DNA of 64,000 nucleotides, taken from positions 275,099 through 339,098 of the forward strand of contig JAWKQN010000006.1 of assembly GCA_041390125.1 (NCBI GenBank), given 5' to 3'. The notes below the pieces were generated by a model. The model ran no database searches. It was not told the origin of the DNA and saw only the letters and a program-made list of their open reading frames with translations. This document shows, piece after piece, positions 16,769-24,750 of the stretch. The position numbers and the translations under genes were made by a program. The stretch is from Gemmatimonadota bacterium (GTDB taxonomy: Bacteria; Gemmatimonadota; Gemmatimonadetes; Longimicrobiales; Gaopeijiaceae). Position 1 is the first letter of the stretch; the number at the start of each line of letters is the position of its first letter.

Positions 16769-17404
16769 GTGAACCCGAGAACGCTCTTCTTCGTTTGCGC
16801 GGCCCTCCTGACCGGGGCCTCCGGCGCGAGCGCCCAGACCCAGGCCGGAGGCGGCCCCTCCTCCCCCACCATCTCGCTCCTCCCCGGCGACGTGATCAAC
16901 GTCGAGATCTGGCGTGAGGAGGACCTGTCCGGACAGTTCCAGGTCGGAGAGGACGGCAGCGTCGTGCTCCCGCTGCTCGGGCGGGTGAACGTCCTGGGGA
17001 TCTCCACCGAGCGTCTGCGCGAGCAGCTCACCGAGGACTACGACGAATACCTCGTGAATCCCTCGGTCAACGTCACCCTGCTCCGCCGTATCACGGTGCT
17101 GGGGGAGGTCCGGCTCCCGGGCAACTACCTCGTGGACGCGACGGTCAGCGTGGCCCAGCTCATCGCCCAGGCGCAGGGGGTCACCCCGGACGGCGACATC
17201 GGCAAGCTGAGCCTGCAGCGCGACGGTCGCGTGATCATCGGGGACCTGTCGAGCACGCAGCTCCTCACGGAAGCCGGGATCCGCAGCGGCGACCAGGTCT
17301 CCGTGGGCAAGCGCAGCTGGCTGGCCCGCAACCTGACGAGCATGGTGGGGCTCCTCTCCATCGTCTCGAACGTCGTCTCCGTCATCATCATCACCAGCTC
17401 CTGA
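16769..17404 (+). CDS. Wza-like polysaccharide biosynthesis/export protein (short form)
   Basis: The 211-residue protein has a signal peptide (cleavage near ASAQTQ), a polysaccharide-export domain (about 34-108, LPGDVINVEIWREEDLSG) and one SLBB-type domain (about 108-160, VLGEVRLPGNYLV). Unlike Wza it has no lipobox cysteine and only one SLBB repeat, and it ends in a hydrophobic segment (189-209). It should take part in moving the polymer across the periplasm or outer membrane. Starts at GTG 16769 (chosen for the signal peptide) or GTG 16715. It and the next gene are the only plus-strand genes here. Confidence 0.85.
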   Translation: MNPRTLFFVCAALLTGASGASAQTQAGGGPSSPTISLLPGDVINVEIWREEDLSGQFQVGEDGSVVLPLLGRVNVLGISTERLREQLTEDYDEYLVNPSVNVTLLRRITVLGEVRLPGNYLVDATVSVAQLIAQAQGVTPDGDIGKLSLQRDGRVIIGDLSSTQLLTEAGIRSGDQVSVGKRSWLARNLTSMVGLLSIVSNVVSVIIITSS

Positions 17405-17420
17405 GGGCCCCGCCCCCGTC

Positions 17421-19772
17421 ATGAACACGAACGGCACGCACGGGCACGGCGAGCAGGAGCTCCACCTGCGTGACTTCCTCAACCTGGTGCGCCGGAACCT
17501 GGGGCTGATCGCCGTCGTGGCCGCGCTGGTCATCGGGGGCACGGCCTGGTACACCTGGCGCTCGGCGCCCGTCTTCGAGTCGCGCGCCACCATCCACGTC
17601 GAGCAGGACCGGCCCACGGCCATGCCCGACCTGGAGCTCCTGACCAACGTGCTCCGCGGGGGGAACGTGGAGACGGAGATGGCGCTGCTTCGCGCCCGCC
17701 ACATCGCCGAGGCGGTCGTGGACTCGCTCGCGCTGCAGGTCCGGCTCGAGCGCCCCCACGGCATCCCGCGCGACTCGCTGTTCTCGTTCGTCAGCGCCAG
17801 CGAGATCACCGAACCGGCGGCGTACCGTCTCGAGCTGCGGGACGGCGCCTACGCCGTCCTGGACGACGACGGCGGCGAGGTGACCACGCTGGTGCCGGGG
17901 CAGGCCATGGTGTTCAACGGGCTGCGCCTCGTGGTCCGCCCGGACCCGCCCGGTGGAGAGCTGCTCCCCTCCCTGCGCCTGCGCGTGAGCAGCCGCTTCG
18001 ACGCCGTGCAGGACCTGACGCAGCGGCTCACGGTCGGACGTCCCTTCCGCGACGCCGACCTGATCGCGGTCGGCTTCCAGGGCACCGACGCGGCGCTCGT
18101 ACAGGCCATCCCCAACACGGCGGCCACGCTGTTCATCGCCCAGCGCCGCGAGGCCAAGAAGACGGAAGCCATCAGCATGGTGGACTTCCTGAACGAGCAG
18201 ATCGCCACGTACTCCGAGCAGCTGCAGGAAGCCGAGAACGCGGTCCTGGCGTTCGAGACCGGCCAGCAGGTCGTGAACCTGGAGGCGGAGGGCGCCGCCC
18301 AGGTGGAGCGGCTCGTGCGCCTGCAGGCGGACCGCGACGAGCTGGCCTCGGAGCTCCAGACCCTCACCGGCATCCTGGACGAGATCGAGCGCAACCCGGA
18401 AGGCGGGGACGGTCGTCCCTCGGCCTTCAACCGGTTGGCGGGCTTCTCCACGTTCCTGCAGAACCAGGCGGTGACCCAGCTCCTGACCGAGCTCAACACG
18501 TTCCAGAACCGACTCAACGACGAGCTGCAGCTGCGCGAGCGCACGCACCCGGACGTGGTCGTGCTGGAGCGTCAGATCCGGCAGATCGAATCGCAGCTCG
18601 AGGAGCTGGCGAGCAGCTATCGGTCCAACCTGCAGAACCAGGTCGCCTCGCTCGATACCCGCCTGGCGTCGTTCGGGGCGGAGCTGGAGCGCATCCCCCA
18701 GAAGGAGGTGCAGCGGCAGCGCCTGACCCGGCGCAAGACGACGCTGGAGACCCTGTTCAACCAGCTGCAGACGCGGCTCAAGGAGGCCGAGATCGCGCGG
18801 GCCGTCGAGCCCGGGGACGTGCGCATCTCCGACCTGGCCATCTACCCGCGCGATCCCATCCGGCCCCGCAAGCTCCGGAGCCTCATCCTGGCCACGTTGC
18901 TCGGGCTGTCGCTGGGTCTCGGTCTCGCAGCGCTGCGCGACTACCTGGACGAGACCGTCCACACGCGGGAAGACCTGTCGCGCGTCACCGGTCTGCCCGT
19001 CCTCGCGCTCATCCCGCGCATCGAGGGCGCCGCCAACGGCAACGGGCGCGTGTCGCGGACGGTGAAGAACCGATTGGTCACCCGCTTCGACGCCCACAAC
19101 CCCGCGTCGGAGGCGTACCGGGCCTTCCGCACCAACATCACCTTCCTCGACCTCGAGCGTCGGGCCCAGGTGCTGGTGCTGACCAGCCCGGGGCCGTCGG
19201 AGGGCAAGTCCACCAGCGCGGCCAACCTCGCCATCACCCTCGCCCAACAGGGCAAGCGGGTGCTGCTCGTGGATTGCGACCTGCGGCGTGGGATCGTGCA
19301 CAAGGTGTTCGAGGGCCGGAAGGAGCCGGGGCTGACGAACGTGCTCCTCGGCGGCGCCTCCCTGGAGGAGGCGGTGCACGTGGTGGAGCTCGAGGAGGGC
19401 AAGGCGCTGCACGTGCTGTCCACCGGGACGCTGCCGCCCAACCCCTCCGAGCTGCTGGGCTCCACGCCCATGGCCACCGTCATGAAGACCCTGCGTGAGC
19501 GGTACGACCTCGTGCTGCTCGATTCGCCGCCGTTGAACGTGGTCACGGACGCGGCCGTGCTGGGCACGCTCGCGGACGGGGTGATCCTCATCGCGCGGGC
19601 CGGCGCCACCGCGCGCGAGTCGCTGCGGTTCGCCACGGATCAGCTGCGCGCCGTCCAGGCCCCCGTGAGTGGCGTGGTGCTCAACGACGTCGACCTGAGC
19701 GGGCGGGATCGCTACTACGGGTCGGGTGCGGGCTACCGCTACACGTACCGGTACGACCGGGTGGACGCGTAG
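17421..19772 (+). CDS. Wzc-type polysaccharide co-polymerase with BY-kinase domain
   Basis: Membrane tyrosine autokinase that sets chain length and drives export together with Wza. The Wzz domain starts with a membrane helix (28-45), followed by long coiled-coil segments (about 240-340 and 390-470) and a second helix (about 484-503). The kinase part has Walker A (SPGPSEGKST, near 590), Walker A' (VLLVDCDLRRG) and Walker B (YDLVLLDSPP, near 700). The C-terminus carries a cluster of six tyrosines (RYYGSGAGYRYTYRYD), the usual autophosphorylation site. It lies 16 bases after the wza-like gene and meets the next gene tail to tail with 6 bases between. Confidence 0.95.
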   Translation: MNTNGTHGHGEQELHLRDFLNLVRRNLGLIAVVAALVIGGTAWYTWRSAPVFESRATIHVEQDRPTAMPDLELLTNVLRGGNVETEMALLRARHIAEAVVDSLALQVRLERPHGIPRDSLFSFVSASEITEPAAYRLELRDGAYAVLDDDGGEVTTLVPGQAMVFNGLRLVVRPDPPGGELLPSLRLRVSSRFDAVQDLTQRLTVGRPFRDADLIAVGFQGTDAALVQAIPNTAATLFIAQRREAKKTEAISMVDFLNEQIATYSEQLQEAENAVLAFETGQQVVNLEAEGAAQVERLVRLQADRDELASELQTLTGILDEIERNPEGGDGRPSAFNRLAGFSTFLQNQAVTQLLTELNTFQNRLNDELQLRERTHPDVVVLERQIRQIESQLEELASSYRSNLQNQVASLDTRLASFGAELERIPQKEVQRQRLTRRKTTLETLFNQLQTRLKEAEIARAVEPGDVRISDLAIYPRDPIRPRKLRSLILATLLGLSLGLGLAALRDYLDETVHTREDLSRVTGLPVLALIPRIEGAANGNGRVSRTVKNRLVTRFDAHNPASEAYRAFRTNITFLDLERRAQVLVLTSPGPSEGKSTSAANLAITLAQQGKRVLLVDCDLRRGIVHKVFEGRKEPGLTNVLLGGASLEEAVHVVELEEGKALHVLSTGTLPPNPSELLGSTPMATVMKTLRERYDLVLLDSPPLNVVTDAAVLGTLADGVILIARAGATARESLRFATDQLRAVQAPVSGVVLNDVDLSGRDRYYGSGAGYRYTYRYDRVDA

Positions 19773-19778
19773 CGGAGC

Positions 19779-20822
19779 TCACCACTCCGGGAACAGGATC
19801 GCCCGCAACCGCGGGTACTGCACGTCCGCCCAGATCGACGCATCCACCACCGCGCGCGCCTCCCTGCCCCGCTCCGTGCGCAGCACGGGATCGTCGAGCA
19901 GGGCTTCGATCTCCTGCCGCCACTCCTCGGGCTCCTCCGCGAAGCGCACGCCGCGCGTCCCGCAGAGGGTCTCCAGCCCGCCTCCGGGCGCCGCCACGAC
20001 GGGCACGCCGGCGGCCATGGAGCGCAGCACCGACACCCGACCACCGCGGGCCCGGCTCCACACAGCGCCGTCCATCGGAGAGATGGCCACGTCGAAGCGC
20101 GCCGTCGCCTCGCGCTCGGCCGCCTCCGACCACGGAACGAACTCCAACCGCTGCGCGAGCGGCCCCGGCAGCTCGGGCGGACGGGACGAGCAGACGCACA
20201 GGCGCAGCCCGGGACGGCGGGCGAAGATCGGCGTCAGGACCGGGACGAGGGCCAGCAGGTAGCGCTGGCTCTGGTCGTTGCCGATCCAGCCCACGCGCAG
20301 CGTACCGTCGTCGGCGCGGGGGGCGGGGGTCCCGACGGCCTCGCGATCCAGGCTGGGATACAGCACCTCCACCGCGCGAGCGTGCGCGCGGGCGTAGTCC
20401 GCGAGCGGCGGCGAGCCGGCGATGACGTGGTCGGCGGCGAGCAGCATGCGGTCCAGCCGCGCGCGGCGGCGTGCCACGGCCGCCTCGTCCTCCCCCCACG
20501 GCACGGGCGCGAAGAGCGCGTCATCGAAGTCGTAGACGATGCGGTGCCGATCGGCGCGCCAGCGCTCCAGGAGCGGCCCGGGCAAGAGGACCTTCTGCAC
20601 GAGCACCGTCGCGCCCGGAGGGACGGGCAGGAGCAGGCGCCCGAGGAAGGCGGCACGCTCGCGTGCCGCGCGCAACGGGCTCTCGGTGCGTCCCCCCTCG
20701 TATTCCGTCCACCGGAGCTCGACCCCGTCCGCCTCCAGGAAGGGCCGGTAGTTCCAGAGGCGGTGGCGCGTGGACGCGGTGGTGCGCGTCCCGCCGGCCA
20801 CGACCCACAACCGACGGGTCAA
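19779..20822 (-). CDS. Glycosyltransferase, GT-B fold (GT4-like)
   Basis: The 347-residue protein has YDFDDALF near residue 100, a GT-B C-terminal half with RVGWIGNDQSQRYL and SVLRSMAAGVPVVAAPGGG, as seen in glycosyltransferases of surface-polysaccharide loci. No ATG fits; a TTG at 20822 overlapping the upstream stop (TTGA) gives LTRRLWVVAGG as the first strand and was chosen. Substrate unknown. Its stop lies 6 bases from the wzc stop on the other strand, so no room exists for a separate terminator. Confidence 0.8.
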   Translation of the reverse strand: MTRRLWVVAGGTRTTASTRHRLWNYRPFLEADGVELRWTEYEGGRTESPLRAARERAAFLGRLLLPVPPGATVLVQKVLLPGPLLERWRADRHRIVYDFDDALFAPVPWGEDEAAVARRRARLDRMLLAADHVIAGSPPLADYARAHARAVEVLYPSLDREAVGTPAPRADDGTLRVGWIGNDQSQRYLLALVPVLTPIFARRPGLRLCVCSSRPPELPGPLAQRLEFVPWSEAAEREATARFDVAISPMDGAVWSRARGGRVSVLRSMAAGVPVVAAPGGGLETLCGTRGVRFAEEPEEWRQEIEALLDDPVLRTERGREARAVVDASIWADVQYPRLRAILFPEW

Positions 20823-22270
20823 GCGGAGCGGCTCGCCAGGGCGGGCGCGCCCGTCGGCAGGGGGAGGCCGATCTCGCCGAGGATGGCTTCCGCCACCCGC
20901 CGGCCGGACCGTCCGTCCAGACGGTGGCACAAACGCTCGACCAGGCGGGCCCGGCCTTCGGCATCCCGGTCGGGATCGTCGAGATAGGCGCGCACGGCGG
21001 CTGCCATGGCATCCAGGTCCGGGGCCATCGCCACACCGCCCGAGCGCACGACGTTCTGCTGGTGCGTGAAGTCGAAGTAGCGCCGCACCGAGCGGTCGTA
21101 CGGGACACCCTCCTCGGCATCGAAGGCGATGGCGACCACCGGCGTGCCGACCGCGGCCGCGTCGATGGAGATCGACGAGGCGGCATTCAACACCACGTCG
21201 GCGTGGTAGAGCGTATCCGCCAGCCGCCGGAGCTCGGCGTGGTCGAAGTCGCGATCGCGATACGCTCCCACCGCCTGCCGCCCCGCCGTATCGAACACCA
21301 GACCGGGTCGGTCGCGCAGGAAGGCATAGCGCTCCAGGCGATCGAGCTGATGGAGGCGCACCAGCAGCTGGGTGTCGGGCAGATCGTTCTGCAGGCGGTC
21401 GTGGATCCGCGCCACCAGATCCGGCTCGGCCGGGATGGTGCCTGCGGTCTGCGTCGTGTAGACGATCAAGCGACGTGCGGGGTCCAGGCCCAGATCCCGG
21501 AAGAAGCGGTCGCGCGCGCGGTGGGGCGCGCCCGCGTAGACGTCGTGCTGCGGCGCGCCGGTCACGGTGATCCGCTCTTCCGGGATGTCGTGCAGGTCGA
21601 CCGCCTCCTGACGCATGATCGGATTCCACACCGTCAGGCGGGCCACGGGCGCGGGCAGGAAGCCCTTGCTCGTGAGGTTGTCCCAGCTCGAGACGAGCAC
21701 CATGGCGGGGACCCGATGCCGGGCCGCCGACATGACGAGGTAGCGATCCAGGTACGCGCCGGCGTCGGGTCCCCCGGGCGCGGACATGGTCAGCACCCGG
21801 GTCCCGATCACCAGGTCGGGCCGGAGGCGCCGGAAGACATCCTCGTAGAGATCCGGCGCCAGGCGGAGCACGAGGTCACGGGCCCGGCGCACCAGCGCGC
21901 TCTGCCGGGCGCGTCCCGCGGCCAGCAGGGCGCGGCGGGCCAGGCGCGCCAGCGGGTTCCGGCGCAGCGTGCCCTGCACCATGATGTGGGCCGTCTCGCA
22001 GCGCAGGGAGAGCACCAGCACGTAGAGCTTGAGCACGGCCGCATCCAGGGTCCGGAAGAGCCGACCGCGCGGAGGGCGCAGCGGATGGAGCGTCACTCCG
22101 CTGTGCCCGAACTCCTCCACGAACCCCGGATCCTGGGCCGCGGCCGAGAACAGGTGCACGTCCAGGCCGGCCTCGCGCAGCAGCGGCAACACGTCCGAAC
22201 GCAGGACGTCCCGGACGTTGATGGCCATCGGCACGCCCAGGAAGACGACCGGCCTGCGGCCCTCGCTCAT
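20819..22270 (-). CDS. GT-B-like transferase related to CDP-glycerol glycerophosphotransferases
   Basis: The 483-residue protein has a GT-B layout: an N-terminal half with VFLGVPMAINVRDVLRSD and a C-terminal half with SSWDNLTSKGFLP (near 195), ITVTGAPQHDVYAG (near 237) and a late NAASSISIDAAAVGTPVVAI. These segments recall the CDP-glycerol glycerophosphotransferase/UDP-GlcNAc 2-epimerase-like group. It may transfer a sugar or an alditol phosphate; the exact function is unknown. ATG at 22270 overlaps the stop of the upstream epimerase (ATGA). Confidence 0.65.
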   Translation of the reverse strand: MSEGRRPVVFLGVPMAINVRDVLRSDVLPLLREAGLDVHLFSAAAQDPGFVEEFGHSGVTLHPLRPPRGRLFRTLDAAVLKLYVLVLSLRCETAHIMVQGTLRRNPLARLARRALLAAGRARQSALVRRARDLVLRLAPDLYEDVFRRLRPDLVIGTRVLTMSAPGGPDAGAYLDRYLVMSAARHRVPAMVLVSSWDNLTSKGFLPAPVARLTVWNPIMRQEAVDLHDIPEERITVTGAPQHDVYAGAPHRARDRFFRDLGLDPARRLIVYTTQTAGTIPAEPDLVARIHDRLQNDLPDTQLLVRLHQLDRLERYAFLRDRPGLVFDTAGRQAVGAYRDRDFDHAELRRLADTLYHADVVLNAASSISIDAAAVGTPVVAIAFDAEEGVPYDRSVRRYFDFTHQQNVVRSGGVAMAPDLDAMAAAVRAYLDDPDRDAEGRARLVERLCHRLDGRSGRRVAEAILGEIGLPLPTGAPALASRSA

Positions 22271-23493
22271 GGGCGATCCCCCGCGCTGCCGAGCAGGCCG
22301 TGGGCGCTCATCTCGGCCAGCGCGTCGGCGAGCCGCGAGCGCGGGCGCTCGGTCGCGCGGATCCACTCGACCAGCCGGCGCACGCCCTCCTCGAACGAGA
22401 CGGAGGGCACCACCCCCAGGCGCGCGGCCAGGACGCCGGGGTCGGCGGACGCGTGCCGGATGTCCCCGAGCCGGTATTCGCCGGTGACACGGACGGCCTC
22501 CTCTCCCCGCTCCAGGAGCGTCGCCAGCGTGCGCGCGACCTCGAGCACCGACACGCGGCGGCCGGTGCCGACGTCCACGGGCACGGGTGCTCCGGGCGCG
22601 GCCGCGGCCGCCAGGAGAGCGGCGACGACATCGTCGACGAACACGAAGTCGCGGCTCTCGAGGCCGTCCTCGAAGACCCGGACCTCGTCCCCCTCCAGCA
22701 GAAGCACCGAGAAGATGGAGAGGATGCCGGTGTAGGGATTCCGCGTGCTCTGCCCCGGGCCGTAGACGTTCTGGAGCCGCAGCACCCATGGTTCGACGCC
22801 CAGCGGCGGCAACACCAGGCGGAACAGCTCCTCCTGGGCGCGCTTGGTCTCGCCATAGACGGACGAGGGCGCGAGCGCGCAGCCGGGGCCCATCGGCAGC
22901 GGGACCAGCGGGGTGCCGTCCGGAGCGACCGGATCCCAGCGGCCGCGCGCGAGGTCGGCCTCCGTGCGGGTGCCGGGGTGGCGGGTGCCGTGCGCGTCGG
23001 CCCAGGGCCCCTCGCCGTACACGGCGCGCGAGGAGGCCAGCACCGCCCGGCGTGGGCGCGACGCGGCCCGCCCCAGCGCGTCGCAGAGGAGCGCGGTGCC
23101 GCCCACGTTCACGTCCACGTAGCGATGGGCCCGGTACATCGACTCGCCCGTGCCCGTCTCCGCCGCGAGATGGTAGAGGAGGGTGCAGCCTTCCAGGGCC
23201 TGCTCCAGCGCGGCGGGGTCGCGGACATCCGCCCGGATCCGCTCACAGCCCTCCAGCTCGGACGGCCACACCGGCTCCGGTCCATGGACCGACGCGACCA
23301 GGGCGTCCAGCACCCGGACCCGGGCGCCCGCAGCCTGGAGCGCCCGCACCAGATGCCGGCCGATGAAGCCGGCGCCGCCGGTGACGACGACCAGGTCGTC
23401 CGGCCCGGGAGGGTGCACCTCGGGCCCGGAGGGCGCGCGCGCGGGCGAGGGCGGGATCAGGTTCGAGGCCACGGGGGGCAAAGCTAGGCGCAC
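22267..23493 (-). CDS. Extended SDR epimerase resembling dTDP-L-rhamnose 4-epimerases
   Basis: A 408-residue SDR with VVTGGAGFIGRHL near residue 36, HLAAETGTGESMY, ASSRAVYGEG and the SSVYGETK catalytic pair. The HLAAETGTGxSMY stretch and an insert of about 45 residues between VYGEG and the catalytic tyrosine point to the dTDP-L-rhamnose 4-epimerase type (6-deoxy-L-talose pathway). The insert in relatives I recall carries cysteines; here they are absent. dTDP-sugar genes exist at 58853-61559. Start is GTG 23493; the first 30 residues are Pro-rich and a later start is possible. Confidence 0.68.
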   Translation of the reverse strand: MRLALPPVASNLIPPSPARAPSGPEVHPPGPDDLVVVTGGAGFIGRHLVRALQAAGARVRVLDALVASVHGPEPVWPSELEGCERIRADVRDPAALEQALEGCTLLYHLAAETGTGESMYRAHRYVDVNVGGTALLCDALGRAASRPRRAVLASSRAVYGEGPWADAHGTRHPGTRTEADLARGRWDPVAPDGTPLVPLPMGPGCALAPSSVYGETKRAQEELFRLVLPPLGVEPWVLRLQNVYGPGQSTRNPYTGILSIFSVLLLEGDEVRVFEDGLESRDFVFVDDVVAALLAAAAAPGAPVPVDVGTGRRVSVLEVARTLATLLERGEEAVRVTGEYRLGDIRHASADPGVLAARLGVVPSVSFEEGVRRLVEWIRATERPRSRLADALAEMSAHGLLGSAGDRP

Positions 23494-23505
23494 GCACCGG
23501 GCGGT

Positions 23506-24750
23506 TCAACGGAAGGGGTCCGGATCGGCGCTCCCGGTCACCTTTGCCAGGGCCTCCAGGAAGCGGTCCGCCTGGGCGGCACGCTGGAAGTGTCGCTCCA
23601 CCCACTGCCGCCCTCGACGGCCCTCGGCTCGCCCCCGGTCGGGGTCGTCCGCGTACGCCAGGGCGGCGCGGGCGAGCGCGTCCGGATCTCCCGCGCGCAC
23701 CCAGCGCCCCGCGCCGCCGTCCTCCACCACCTGCCGGATCACGCCGTCGATGGCCAGCAGCACGGGCCGTCCCGCCGCCATGTAGTCGAAGACCTTGTTG
23801 GGATAGACCGTGCGGAAGAGGGCCAGGGGGGCCAGGATCGCCAGCCCCACGTCCGCCGCCGCCAGCACCTCCGGCATGTCCGCCTTGGGGATCGGGGGCA
23901 GGAACCGCACGCGCTCCAGCCCCCGCCGGCCGGCCTGTTCGACCAGACGCGCCTTGTCCCGGCCGTCGCCCACCAGCACCCAGTGCAGGTCGGGCCGGTC
24001 CCGCGTCCGGTCGGCGGCGTCCAGCACCACGCCGAGGTCGTTGGGCGGCCCGTGCGCGCCGGCGTACAGCACCAGCGTGTCCGAGGGGGCGAAGCGATGG
24101 CGCTCCCGGAACGCGGTCCCGTGCGCGTCGGGATCGAAGTCGTCCGTCTCGACCCCGTTGGGGACGACCGCGACGGCGGAGGCCCCGCGGGCGCGCACGT
24201 GCTCCACGAAGCCCGGTGAATTGACGACCACCCGGTCCGCGGCGCGGTACAGGCCGCGCTCCAGGGCGCGGGACAGCCCGATCAGCGGCCGGCTGCGCAG
24301 CACGCCCAGCTCGATCGCGAAATCCGGCCAGAGATCGCGCACCTCGAGCACGAAGGGAACGCCGCGCAGGCGCGCGCCGACCGCCGCCGCGAGCGCCTGG
24401 AAGAGCGGAGGGGTGGTACCGACCACCACGTCGACGTCCGGAATGCGCAGCGCCGTCCACAGCGCCAGCACCATGAACGAGACGAAGTTGGCGATGCGGG
24501 CCAGGAATCCTCCGCCCGCGAAGGGAAGCGTGCCGACCCGCACCACCTCGAGCCCGACAGGCAGGGCTTCGTCGACGTCGTGGACGGCCCCCGACAGGTA
24601 GCTTCTCCGGCCGGTGACGACGCTCACGCGGTGCCCCGCCGCCACCCAGCGGCGAGCCAGCTCGAAGTGCCGCGTGCCGCCGGCCTGGCCGTGGGTCACG
24701 AAGAGCTGGTGGATCAGCAGGATGTGGAGCCCGCCCGAGGGGGCCGTCAC
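23506..24750 (-). CDS. WbuB-like glycosyltransferase (GT4)
   Basis: A 414-residue GT4 enzyme close to WbuB/PimB-type transferases: ILLIHQLFVTHGQAGGTRHFELARR at the N-terminus, FVLEVRDLWPDFAIELG, PNGVETDDFDP and the YPNKVFDYMAAGRPVL segment in the donor half. It likely adds an N-acetyl-amino sugar, as WbuB relatives do, but this is inference. GTG at 24750 overlaps the stop of the permease gene (GTGA) and gives the standard N-terminus. Confidence 0.88.
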   Translation of the reverse strand: MTAPSGGLHILLIHQLFVTHGQAGGTRHFELARRWVAAGHRVSVVTGRRSYLSGAVHDVDEALPVGLEVVRVGTLPFAGGGFLARIANFVSFMVLALWTALRIPDVDVVVGTTPPLFQALAAAVGARLRGVPFVLEVRDLWPDFAIELGVLRSRPLIGLSRALERGLYRAADRVVVNSPGFVEHVRARGASAVAVVPNGVETDDFDPDAHGTAFRERHRFAPSDTLVLYAGAHGPPNDLGVVLDAADRTRDRPDLHWVLVGDGRDKARLVEQAGRRGLERVRFLPPIPKADMPEVLAAADVGLAILAPLALFRTVYPNKVFDYMAAGRPVLLAIDGVIRQVVEDGGAGRWVRAGDPDALARAALAYADDPDRGRAEGRRGRQWVERHFQRAAQADRFLEALAKVTGSADPDPFR

